Positions 16,833 to 24,361 of a stretch of DNA of 64,000 bases are shown here, one piece after another; position 1 is the stretch's first letter; the number at the start of each line of letters is the position of its first letter. Made by a program: the position numbers and the translations under genes. The notes under the pieces are model-generated. The model was given only the letters and a program-made list of their open reading frames with translations, searched no databases and had not been told where the DNA came from. Source of the DNA: an uncultured bacterium (GTDB lineage: Bacteria; Krumholzibacteriota; Krumholzibacteriia; LZORAL124-64-63); the NCBI GenBank assembly GCA_903912525.1, contig CAIWHK010000065.1:124001-188000 (forward strand). The letters run 5' to 3'.

Positions 16833-16901
16833 GCGGGAAGCAGGCGACCGGGTGTCGCCACCAGGCACAGAACAGACAAGATCATCCCGGGGAGGATACC
16901 C

Positions 16902-18872
16902 ATGAAACGTCTTCGATTGCTCCGCCGCGCTGCGTTCATGTTCCTGGTGCTGGCGGTGGGGCTCGCGGCCCTCGCCTCGTGCAACAAGGGCGGCAAGGCC
17001 GGCGTGACCGGCAGCGCCGACATCAAGGCCCTGATGGTGGCCCGCGGCCTGACCGAGGATGACGTCACCGCGGCCCTGAAGACGTACACGCCGACCGGCA
17101 AGAAGGACGAGTTCTACCTGTTCGCCTCGGGTGGGCACGGCGGCAACATGATCGTCATCGGCGTGCCGAGCATGCGCATCCTCAAGTACATCGCCGTCTT
17201 CACGCCCGAGCCGTGGCAGGGCTACGGATTCGACCAGGAGACCCGCGACATCATCGACGCGGGCTCGCCCCCGGGGCATCCTCTGGGTTGGGGCGACATG
17301 CACCATCCCGCGTTCAGCGAGACGAACGCCGATTACGACGGGCAGTTCATCTTCGCGAACGACAAGGCGAATGCGCGCCTGGCGGTCATCGACCTGCGGG
17401 ATTTCGCCTGCAAGCAGATCGTGCAGAGCGGGCTGATCCAGAACGACCACGGCGGCACGTTCGTGACGCCGAACACCGAGTACGTCATCGAGACCTCGCA
17501 GATGGCGGCGCCGCTGGGCGGCACCTACGCGCCGCTGTCCGAGTACAATGAAAAGTACCGCGGCGCGCAGATCTACTGGAAGTTCGACCGCGTCAAGGGC
17601 CGGTTGATCAAGGAAGAGTCGTGGGCGATCGAGCTGCCGCCGTACATGCAGGACCTTGCCGACGCCGGCAAGGGCGCCAGCGACGGCTGGTCGTTCTGCA
17701 ACTCGGTGAATACCGAACGCGCCATCGGTGACCTTCAGGGCGGCAAGCCCGCGCTGGAGTCGGGCGCCTCGCAGAACGACATGGACTTCATGCATGTCAT
17801 CAACTGGCGCAAGGCCGAGCAGGTCGTGGCGGCGGGCAAGACGAAGACCATCGCCGGGCTGCGCGTGATCTCCATAGAGACCGCGGTGGCCGAGGGCATC
17901 CTTGCCCTGGTGCCGGAACCGAAGAGCCCGCACGGCGTGGACATCGCCCCCAACGGCACGGACATCGTCGTGTCGGGCAAGCTCGACACGCATGCGACGG
18001 TGTACGACTTCAACAAGATCAAGAGCCTGATGGAGTCCAAGACGTACGCGGGCACCGATCCGTACGGGATCCCCATCCTGCCGTTCCGCGATGCCATCCG
18101 CGGCCAGGTCGAACTCGGCCTGGGGCCCCTGCACACGCAATTCGACGACAAGGGCTTCTGCTACACGTCGATCTTCCTGGAGTCCAAGGTGGCCAAGTGG
18201 TCGCTGGCGGACCTGACGCTGCTGGACAAGACATCCGTCCACTACAACATCGGCCACCTCTCGGCGGCCGAGGGCGACGCGCTGCACCCGAAGGGGCAGT
18301 ACCTGATCGCCATGAACAAGTGGGCGATCGACCGCTTCAACGGCGTGGGCCCGCTGCTGCCCCAGAATTTCCAGCTGCTCGACATCTCCGGCGACAAGAT
18401 GAAGGTCCTCTACGACATGCCGCTGCCGCTGGGCGAGCCGCACTATGCGCAGATGATCAGCGCGGACAAGATCAAGACCATCGAGATGTACTCGCCGGTC
18501 GGCATGAACCCGGTCACGATGCAGCCGGACCCGAACGCCACGACGACCGAGGAGAAGGCGCGCATCGAACGCAAGGCGGACGGCGTGCACGTCTACATGA
18601 CGCTGGTGCGCAGTCACCTGAACCCCGACATCATCGAGGTTAAGAAGGGCGACCGCGTGCACATCCACGCCACGAGCCTGGAGCAGGCGCTCGACGCCAC
18701 GCACGGGTTCTGCATCGACATGTACAACGTCAACCTCAGCATCGAGCCGGGGAAGGTGTGCAACGTGTCGTTCACGGCGGACCGCGCGGGCGTGTTCCCG
18801 TACTACTGCACGGAGTTCTGCTCCGCGCTCCACCTGGAGATGGCCGGTTACCTGCTGGTCAAGCCGGACTGA
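16902..18872 (+). CDS. nosZ: Nitrous oxide reductase, clade II (Sec-type)
   Basis: A 656-residue periplasmic copper enzyme that reduces N2O to N2, the last step of denitrification. ATG 16902 has GGGGAGG upstream. The signal peptide is of Sec type without twin arginine, ending LAALASC, so the enzyme is probably a lipoprotein; this is a mark of clade II NosZ. The N-terminal seven-bladed propeller holds CuZ His ligands, including DMHHPAF (about residue 131) and later His-containing loops (NDHGGTF, SPHGVDI, GLGPLHTQ, GHLSAAEGD, EPHYAQ). The C-terminal cupredoxin domain has the CuA ligands: His near 601 (ATHGFCID), then C636, C640, H644 and M647 in CTEFCSALHLEM. All key residues are present, so the enzyme should be active. 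Confidence 0.97.
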   Translation: MKRLRLLRRAAFMFLVLAVGLAALASCNKGGKAGVTGSADIKALMVARGLTEDDVTAALKTYTPTGKKDEFYLFASGGHGGNMIVIGVPSMRILKYIAVFTPEPWQGYGFDQETRDIIDAGSPPGHPLGWGDMHHPAFSETNADYDGQFIFANDKANARLAVIDLRDFACKQIVQSGLIQNDHGGTFVTPNTEYVIETSQMAAPLGGTYAPLSEYNEKYRGAQIYWKFDRVKGRLIKEESWAIELPPYMQDLADAGKGASDGWSFCNSVNTERAIGDLQGGKPALESGASQNDMDFMHVINWRKAEQVVAAGKTKTIAGLRVISIETAVAEGILALVPEPKSPHGVDIAPNGTDIVVSGKLDTHATVYDFNKIKSLMESKTYAGTDPYGIPILPFRDAIRGQVELGLGPLHTQFDDKGFCYTSIFLESKVAKWSLADLTLLDKTSVHYNIGHLSAAEGDALHPKGQYLIAMNKWAIDRFNGVGPLLPQNFQLLDISGDKMKVLYDMPLPLGEPHYAQMISADKIKTIEMYSPVGMNPVTMQPDPNATTTEEKARIERKADGVHVYMTLVRSHLNPDIIEVKKGDRVHIHATSLEQALDATHGFCIDMYNVNLSIEPGKVCNVSFTADRAGVFPYYCTEFCSALHLEMAGYLLVKPD

Positions 18873-18895
18873 CAACGGCGATACGGAGTGACGAC

Positions 18896-20260
18896 GTGTT
18901 GATGGGTGTGCGGCTTGAGGGAGACCGGCGCGGGTCGGGACAGGTGGCGCGAGCGCTGGTTGCCAGCGCATGGCTGGCGCTTGCCATCGCCTGTCCCGCC
19001 TTTGCGGACGTCCTGTCGCGTCCGGTCTCCCCGCCGCCCCCCGGGCGTCCGGCGGGCGGCATCGAGGTCGCGGCCGGCGATGGTCTCATGCGCGCCCTGG
19101 CGCAGGCGGCTGCGGGCGCGGTCTTCGTGCTGGCCCCGGGCGAGCACCGGGGGCCGGTCGTGATCACGCGACCGGTCACCATCTGGGGGCCGCGGACGGC
19201 CGTGGTGCGGTCGGCGGGTGTCGGGACGACCATCGATGTGAAGGCGCCGGGCACGCGGTTGCTCGGCTTCACGGTCGACGGCAGCGGCACCCGTTTCGAG
19301 GATACCGACGCCGGCGTGCATGTGCGGGCCGACGACTGCACGGTCGAGGGGCTGTGCGTGACACGGGCGCTGTTCGGCATCGCCGTCAGCGGCGCGCATC
19401 GGGCGCTCATCATCGGCAACGAGGTGGTCGGCTCGGGCGCGCGCGATTTCGGCATGCGTGGCGACGCCATCCGCCTGTGGGAAGTGCGCGACTCGGTCAT
19501 CGCCCGCAACTACGTGCACGAAAGCCGCGACATGGTGGTCTGGTACTCGCCGGGCAACCGCGTCGAGGACAACTTCGTCGAGGGCGGGCGCTATGGGACG
19601 CACTTCATGTACAGCAGCCGCAACCAGGTCCGGGGGAACACCTACCTGCGCAACCTGGTCGGCGTTTTCGTGATGTACTGCGACAACGTCGAGGTGACCG
19701 GCAACCTGGTGGCCGCCGCCAGCCCGGGCGAGGGCCTGGGGCTTGGGCTGAAGGAGGCCGGTAACGTGAGAGTGGAGCACAACCGGTTCGTTCGCTGCCC
19801 AACCGGCGTCTTCATCGACACATCGCCCATCCAGATCAGCCACCTGAACACGTTCACGGACAACGCGTTCGAGTTCTGCGAATCCGGCGTCACGTTCCAC
19901 AGCAGTGAGAAGCGGAATGCGTTCACCGGGAACGCCTTCAATGGCTGCGCGTGCACCGTGCGCGTGGACGGCCATGGCGATGCCACGGGCGTGCGCTGGG
20001 CGGGCAACTACTACGAGGATTACGCGGGCTACGACCTGGACGGCGACGGCACGGGCGACGTGCCGCACGAGCCGCGGTCGCTGTCCAACCAACTGACGAG
20101 CCAACGCGAGAACTTCCAGTTCTTCCGCGGGACGCCGGCGCTCGGCCTGCTGGACGTGGTCAGCCGCGTCCTGCCGGTGCTGACGCCGAAAGTGCTGTTC
20201 ACCGACGCGACGCCGCTTCTCAAGCGCCCCGCCGGTGCGGGGGTGACCCATGCGCATTGA
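18896..20260 (+). CDS. nosD: NosD, periplasmic copper-cluster maturation protein
   Basis: A 454-residue exported protein with a right-handed parallel beta-helix (CASH/NosD repeats) needed to build the CuZ centre of NosZ. The start is uncertain between GTG 18896 (GGAG 7 bases upstream) and in-frame ATG 18902. A signal peptide follows (WLALAIACPAFA, about residues 23-37). Repeated units such as NRVEDNFVEGGRYGTHFMYS, NNVEVTGNLV and NVRVEHNRF are typical. The C-terminal segment GVRWAGNYYEDYAGYDLDGDGTG is the NosD-specific DGDG motif region. The gene starts 23 bases after nosZ and its last codons overlap nosF by 11 bases. Confidence 0.95.
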   Translation: MLMGVRLEGDRRGSGQVARALVASAWLALAIACPAFADVLSRPVSPPPPGRPAGGIEVAAGDGLMRALAQAAAGAVFVLAPGEHRGPVVITRPVTIWGPRTAVVRSAGVGTTIDVKAPGTRLLGFTVDGSGTRFEDTDAGVHVRADDCTVEGLCVTRALFGIAVSGAHRALIIGNEVVGSGARDFGMRGDAIRLWEVRDSVIARNYVHESRDMVVWYSPGNRVEDNFVEGGRYGTHFMYSSRNQVRGNTYLRNLVGVFVMYCDNVEVTGNLVAAASPGEGLGLGLKEAGNVRVEHNRFVRCPTGVFIDTSPIQISHLNTFTDNAFEFCESGVTFHSSEKRNAFTGNAFNGCACTVRVDGHGDATGVRWAGNYYEDYAGYDLDGDGTGDVPHEPRSLSNQLTSQRENFQFFRGTPALGLLDVVSRVLPVLTPKVLFTDATPLLKRPAGAGVTHAH

Positions 20261-21176
20261 CCTGCATGGCGTATCGAAGCGGTTCGGCCGGCTGGCCGCG
20301 CTGGACGACCTGACGCTGGCGATCGAGCCGGGGCGTCGCGTGGCGCTCATCGGTCCCAACGGCTCGGGCAAGTCGACGCTGACGCGTGTGCTGATGGGCA
20401 TCGTGTCGTTCGAGGGCGACATCCGGCTGGATGGGCGCGACGTCCGGCGCGAACGGGCTTCGCTGGCGCGCGGACTGGCCTACGTGCCGCAGGTGGCGCC
20501 ACAGCTGGGCGCAAGCGTGGACGAGGTGGTGCGCTCGATCTGCGCGATCAGGCGGATCGGCACCGACGAAGTGCGCGTACTTGCCGAACGACTGGGATTG
20601 GACATCGGAGCCGCGGGCCGCAAGCCGTTCCGCGCGCTTTCGGGCGGCATGAAGCAGAAGCTGCTGATCGCCCTTGCGCTGGCGCCCGAAGCGTCGCTGC
20701 TGATCCTCGACGAACCGACGGCCAGCCTCGACGCAGCCGCGCGCCAGGTGTTCTACGAACTGGTCGCCGAACGCGCCGGCCACGCCACATTGCTGCTGTG
20801 CTCGCACAGGCTGGAAGAGGTGCGGCACCTGGTCGACCATGTCATCGGCCTGCATGGCGGTCGCATCGCGTACGACGGCCCGGTGGGCGACTACCTGGGC
20901 GCCCGCAGCCACGCAGTGATCGAGGTCTACGTGTCGTGCGCCGGGCACGAGCCCTGGCTGCGCGACTGCGGTTTCCGGCCCGGCGCGGGTCGCGGTTGGG
21001 CGCGCACAGTGAGCCATGGCGACAAACTGGCCCTGGTGCGCCAGTTGACGACGGTGCTGAAGGGTGACCTCGAGAACCTGGTCGTGCGCGACCTGGACCT
21101 GGTCGAGGACCCGGCGGCGATCGCCGAGGCCGCATGGCCCGATCGACCCGGGTGCAAGCAGGAGGGACTGGCATGA
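20250..21176 (+). CDS. nosF: NosF, ABC transporter ATPase for NosZ maturation
   Basis: A 308-residue ATPase that, with NosY, powers NosD-dependent copper/sulfur supply to NosZ. Motifs: Walker A GPNGSGKST (about residue 36), signature LSGGMKQK (about 131), Walker B LLILDEPTASLD (about 151) and a switch His in LLLCSHRLEE. The C-terminal 100 residues (after about 210) form an extra domain, as in other NosF-like proteins. The start codon lies inside nosD, and the last base of the coding frame overlaps nosL (ATGA), so translation of D-F-L is coupled. Confidence 0.95.
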   Translation: MRIDLHGVSKRFGRLAALDDLTLAIEPGRRVALIGPNGSGKSTLTRVLMGIVSFEGDIRLDGRDVRRERASLARGLAYVPQVAPQLGASVDEVVRSICAIRRIGTDEVRVLAERLGLDIGAAGRKPFRALSGGMKQKLLIALALAPEASLLILDEPTASLDAAARQVFYELVAERAGHATLLLCSHRLEEVRHLVDHVIGLHGGRIAYDGPVGDYLGARSHAVIEVYVSCAGHEPWLRDCGFRPGAGRGWARTVSHGDKLALVRQLTTVLKGDLENLVVRDLDLVEDPAAIAEAAWPDRPGCKQEGLA

Positions 21177-21640
21177 GCGGCGTACGTGTGCGCAGGCTGG
21201 TCTTGGCGGCGGCGCTGACGGCGGTCACGGCGGCGGCGGCTGTATTGGTGCTGCGGCGCTCCGAGTCGCTGTCGAACGGCCCGCAGGACGTGGTCTGGGA
21301 CCACACCGCCTGCGCCGAGTGCCGTATGTCGGTCACCGAGCGCGGCTACGCGGCGCAGTTGCAGACCGTGGACGGTCGCGTGCTCGATTTCGACGACCCC
21401 GGCTGCCTGTTCCGTTGGGAGCGGCACGAGCAACCAACCGTACACGCCATCTGGTTCCGGCACCTGCGCGAGGATCGCTGGCTGGCCGAAGGCAAGGCGG
21501 GCTTCGTGGCCGCCGGGCCGTCGCCGATGGGTTACGACCTCGGCGTCGTCGATGCCGGCAGTGAGGGGGCGCTCACGGTCGCGGCCGTTCGCGAGCGGTT
21601 CGCGGCGCCCGGCGAAGGGAAGGACGACCATGCGCATTGA
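21173..21640 (+). CDS. nosL: NosL, copper chaperone
   Basis: A 155-residue protein that supplies Cu(I) for NosZ assembly. ATG 21173 is preceded by AGGAGGG. The N-terminus has a basic stretch then a hydrophobic helix (about residues 8-25), which acts as a membrane anchor; unlike most NosL proteins there is no lipobox Cys. The metal-binding motif CAECRMSV (about residues 45-52) contains the conserved Cys and Met, and FDDPGCLFRW (about 76-85) is the second conserved segment. The C-terminus is His-rich (DDHAH). nosL sits between nosF and nosY instead of after nosY, and overlaps nosY by 11 bases. Confidence 0.93.
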   Translation: MSGVRVRRLVLAAALTAVTAAAAVLVLRRSESLSNGPQDVVWDHTACAECRMSVTERGYAAQLQTVDGRVLDFDDPGCLFRWERHEQPTVHAIWFRHLREDRWLAEGKAGFVAAGPSPMGYDLGVVDAGSEGALTVAAVRERFAAPGEGKDDHAH

Positions 21641-22472
21641 CCGCACGCACACGCTGGCCTTGGCACGGCTGGACCTTGGCGAGGTGCTGCGCTCCCGCTG
21701 GCTGGTCTTCTGCCTGGGGCTGTACGCGCTGCTGGCCGTGCTCTTCCTGCTGGTCGGCCTGCGCGAATCCACTGTGCTGGGTTTCACCGGCCTGGGTCGC
21801 GTGCTGTTGTCGATGAGCCATGCGCTGGTGCTGCTGCTGCCGCTCCTGGCGCTGTCGGCCACGGCACAGGTCATCAATCGCGCGCAGGACGATGGCACGC
21901 TTGAGTTGCTGTTCAGTCATCCGGTGACGCGCGCGGAGTATTTCGTTGGTGTTACCGCCGTGCGCTTCGGCGTGCTGCTGGTGCCGTTCGTGGCGCTGAT
22001 GCTGCTTGTCGCGGTGATCGGCTGGCTGGGCCTTGGCAGCGCCGTCACCTGGGGCTTCCTCGGGCGCAGCCTGCTCGTGTGCGGCGCGCTGATCTGGGCC
22101 TACACCGGCTGTGGCCTGGCGGTCTCGACGTACGTCCGCAACCAGGCCAAGGCCGTGATGGTGCTGCTGGGCACGTGGGTGCTGTCGGTGGCGCTGCTGG
22201 ATTTCCTGCTGATCGGAGTGATGCTGCAGTGGCGCCTGAATCCGCGCAGCGTCTTCCTCCTGGCGGCGCTGAACCCGGTGGAGTCGGCGCGCCTGGCCCT
22301 GCTGTCGTCGGCCGAGCAGTCCCTGTCGGTGCTCGGCCCGGTCGGCTTCTACCTGGCCCATCGCGTAGGGGCGACGTCGCTCCTGCTGCTGGGCACGCTC
22401 TGGCCCCTGCTGTTGGGCGCGGCCGCCTGGTCGCTGGCGCTGCGGCGGTTCTCGCGACAGGACCTCACTTGA
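21630..22472 (+). CDS. nosY: NosY, ABC transporter permease
   Basis: A 280-residue integral membrane protein with six predicted helices, partner of NosF. Hydrophobic segments include LVFCLGLYALLAVLFLLVGL, VLLLLPLLALSATAQVI and the last helix LLLLGTLWPLLLGAAAWSLAL. The soluble N-terminal segment RTHTLALARLDLGEVLRSRW is typical of ABC-2 type permeases of the NosY family. The segment QDDGTLELLFSHPVTRAEYF is the coupling-helix region of such permeases. It overlaps nosL; the overlap sequence is identical over 15 bases to the nosD/nosF junction. Confidence 0.93.
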   Translation: MRIDRTHTLALARLDLGEVLRSRWLVFCLGLYALLAVLFLLVGLRESTVLGFTGLGRVLLSMSHALVLLLPLLALSATAQVINRAQDDGTLELLFSHPVTRAEYFVGVTAVRFGVLLVPFVALMLLVAVIGWLGLGSAVTWGFLGRSLLVCGALIWAYTGCGLAVSTYVRNQAKAVMVLLGTWVLSVALLDFLLIGVMLQWRLNPRSVFLLAALNPVESARLALLSSAEQSLSVLGPVGFYLAHRVGATSLLLLGTLWPLLLGAAAWSLALRRFSRQDLT

Positions 22473-22514
22473 TGCGGAGGCGAGCCCCGTGAGCCGCCCC
22501 GGAAGGGAACGACG

Positions 22515-23165
22515 ATGAAGCTGAGCGTCGGCAATTTCATGGAAGTGTTGAACGCCCCTGTGGCGCGGCGTAGTCGCCTGCTGCTGCTGGCGCTGATCAT
22601 CCCGCTGGTGCTCAGCTTCTTCTTCCCGCTGTGGCGCATCGCCATGAAGGCGCCGCAGTACCCGCGCGGGCTGCACATGGACATCTACGCCTATAAGCTG
22701 TCGGGCGGCAACGGCGGCCACGATGTGGCCGAACTCAACGCACTGAACCACTACATCGGCATGCACAAGCTGGATCGGGCCGGTGTGCCGGAGCTGGGCT
22801 GGATCCCTTTCGCGTTCGGCGCATTGGCGCTGCTGACCATGCGCGTGGCGGCGTTGGGCCGCGTGCGCGATCTTGTCGACCTGAGTGTGCTCATCGCGTA
22901 CGTCACGTTGTTCTTCTTCGCGCGATTCATCTTGATGCTCTACCGCTACGGACACGACCTCGATCCGACCGCAGCCCTGAAGCTCAAGCCGTTCATGCCG
23001 GTCATCGTCGGCACTAAACAAATTGCGAATTTCACCACGCAATCATATCCTCTTGCCGGCACCGTTCTTACGGGGATATTCGCGGGAGGTGTCATCGCGC
23101 TGGCCGTCTGGCACTGCCTGAAGGCGGGGCCGCACGCGGATGCGATGGCAGAGAAGGGCCGATAG
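22515..23165 (+). CDS. Four-helix membrane protein in the nos operon
   Basis: A 216-residue inner membrane protein, 42 bases after nosY, start ATG 22515 with GGAAGGGAACG upstream. Four membrane helices are visible (about residues 22-40, 97-117, 122-145 and 180-203). Between the first two is a periplasmic loop with the segment MAPQYPRGL-type KAPQYPRGLHMDIYAYKL and HDVAELNALNHYIGMHKLD, which carries several His, Asn and Met residues. Similar loop sequences are, as far as I recall, found in uncharacterised proteins of clade II nos clusters of Bacteroidota and relatives; that needs a search. A role in copper or electron supply to NosZ is inference from operon position only. Confidence 0.8.
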   Translation: MKLSVGNFMEVLNAPVARRSRLLLLALIIPLVLSFFFPLWRIAMKAPQYPRGLHMDIYAYKLSGGNGGHDVAELNALNHYIGMHKLDRAGVPELGWIPFAFGALALLTMRVAALGRVRDLVDLSVLIAYVTLFFFARFILMLYRYGHDLDPTAALKLKPFMPVIVGTKQIANFTTQSYPLAGTVLTGIFAGGVIALAVWHCLKAGPHADAMAEKGR

Positions 23166-23198
23166 GTGGCTGGACCATCCGGCCGCCAGGCAGGTTTC

Positions 23199-23618
23199 AT
23201 GGTCAACCAGACGACTCGCTACGCGCTGCACATCCTGGGCTACCTGGCCCAGGACGACGAGGCGCTGGTACCGGGCGATCGGATCGCCCGCGAGATCGGC
23301 GTTCCCGCCAACTACCTCGCCAAGATCCTCAACCAGTTGCGACGGTCGGGCATCGTCGAGTCACGCAAGGGCTGGGGCGGCGGTTTCCGGCTGCAACCGG
23401 ATGCCCGCGCCCGGCCCCTACTGGATATCGTCCGCATCTTTGAGGGCGACAAACCGGCGGGCATTCCCTCCTGCATCTTCGGGCTGCCGGCCTGTGACGA
23501 CGGCAACCCCTGCGCCCTGCACGGCCATTGGTCGGAGATTCGCGACTCCTTCGAGGTGATGTTGCGGACCACGACCGTCGGCGAACTGAAGCGGCGCGCG
23601 CTGCCGCCCGGTACCTGA
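23199..23618 (+). CDS. Rrf2 family transcriptional regulator, probable NO- or redox-sensing
   Basis: A 139-residue winged-helix protein. ATG 23199 gives the family-typical start MVNQTTRYALHILGYLAQ; a GTG directly abutting the preceding stop (23166) would add 11 residues. The recognition helix region is VPANYLAKILNQLRRSGIVESRKG, followed by the wing GWGGGFRL. Three Cys in PSCIFGLPACDDGNPCALHGHW match the Fe-S ligand pattern of NsrR/IscR-like members. NsrR-type proteins sense nitric oxide with their cluster and control nitrogen-oxide respiration genes; as the last gene of the nos operon it is the best candidate regulator of it. Confidence 0.9.
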   Translation: MVNQTTRYALHILGYLAQDDEALVPGDRIAREIGVPANYLAKILNQLRRSGIVESRKGWGGGFRLQPDARARPLLDIVRIFEGDKPAGIPSCIFGLPACDDGNPCALHGHWSEIRDSFEVMLRTTTVGELKRRALPPGT

Positions 23619-23646
23619 ACAACCGGATTCAACCCCCCACAGCCCC

Positions 23647-23676
23647 TTGAAACCCCGTTTCTGCTTGTGCTAGAAT
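23647..23676 (+). promoter_or_regulatory. Sigma-70-type promoter
   Basis: TTGAAA (23647-23652) and TAGAAT (23671-23676), spacer 18 bases, upstream of the secreted protein gene at 23722; leader about 40 bases. Confidence 0.6.
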
Positions 23677-23721
23677 AAGGGCAGAATCACTCGTGTATCG
23701 GGCTTCTCGCGGGGGGTAGAA

Positions 23722-24270
23722 ATGAAACGAGTCGCGCTTGCAGTGATCCTGATCCTGTGCGGCGCCGCCGCAGCGTCTGCCCAGGTGTTCAACGGTGACT
23801 TCGCGACCAGCATCGTCGGCTGGACCCTCGGCGGCGTCGGCGTGCCCGTGTCCTGGCACCCGACCGTCGGCAATCCGGGCGGCTCGGCGTACTTCTACGG
23901 CGCGTACGGGGGCAACGGTTCGATGGAACAGGTGTTCCAGTGCGGCGGCGGGCACGGCGACGGCAACTGCGACATCTCCCTGGAGTACCGCTACTACGTG
24001 TCGGGCGGCGCGGCCGTGGAGGTCGTCGTTTCGGTCGACAACATCGACCTGTACGCGATGACCCACTCCACCGAGAGCCCGCTCTGGAACCCGGTGACGG
24101 TGGCGGTGCCCTGCGGCCTGCACACCATCAAGGTGACGACGAACACCATCACGATGGGCACGTTCTTCGGCCAGTGGTCGGTCTTCCTGGACAACGTCCA
24201 GGGCCTGTGCACGGCCGTCGTGCCGGAGGAGACGCAGGACTGGGGCTCGCTGAAGGCGATCTACCGCTGA
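23722..24270 (+). CDS. Secreted beta-sandwich protein with DWGSLKAIYR C-terminal tail
   Basis: A 182-residue exported protein. ATG 23722 follows GGGGGG and gives a clear signal peptide (VALAVILILCGAAAASAQ). The mature part (NGDFATSIVGWTLGG, GGSAYFYGAYGGNGSMEQVF, WSVFLDNV) looks like a carbohydrate-binding-module or PEP-CTERM-type jelly-roll domain for glycan or surface binding. It carries paired Cys (CGGGHGDGNCD). The last ten residues, DWGSLKAIYR, directly follow a short linker VVPEETQ and match the tails of the proteins at 4800 and 37880. Own promoter and terminator. Confidence 0.8.
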   Translation: MKRVALAVILILCGAAAASAQVFNGDFATSIVGWTLGGVGVPVSWHPTVGNPGGSAYFYGAYGGNGSMEQVFQCGGGHGDGNCDISLEYRYYVSGGAAVEVVVSVDNIDLYAMTHSTESPLWNPVTVAVPCGLHTIKVTTNTITMGTFFGQWSVFLDNVQGLCTAVVPEETQDWGSLKAIYR

Positions 24271-24293
24271 TCGCCGATGGCTGGACAAGCAAA

Positions 24294-24323
24294 GGGCCGC
24301 CGCTCCGATCGGAGAGGCGGCCC
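24294..24323. terminator. Bidirectional hairpin between convergent genes
   Basis: GGGCCGCC (24294-24301) pairs perfectly with GGCGGCCC (24316-24323), and the loop contains the palindrome CTCCGATCGGAG, making an almost uninterrupted 14-bp stem. On the minus strand it is followed by TTTGCTTG, so it fits best as the terminator of ppc; it can also stop the plus-strand gene ending at 24270. Confidence 0.7.
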
Positions 24324-24361
24324 GCTCTTCATGTCCCAATTCGCCCTCAAGACGCCTTCTC

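Noticed and set aside
16245-18971. 908-codon open frame antisense to the nosZ region
   Set aside because: Shadow of nosZ in GC-rich DNA; low-complexity Arg/His/Val composition, no start context, and nosZ motifs are complete on the other strand.
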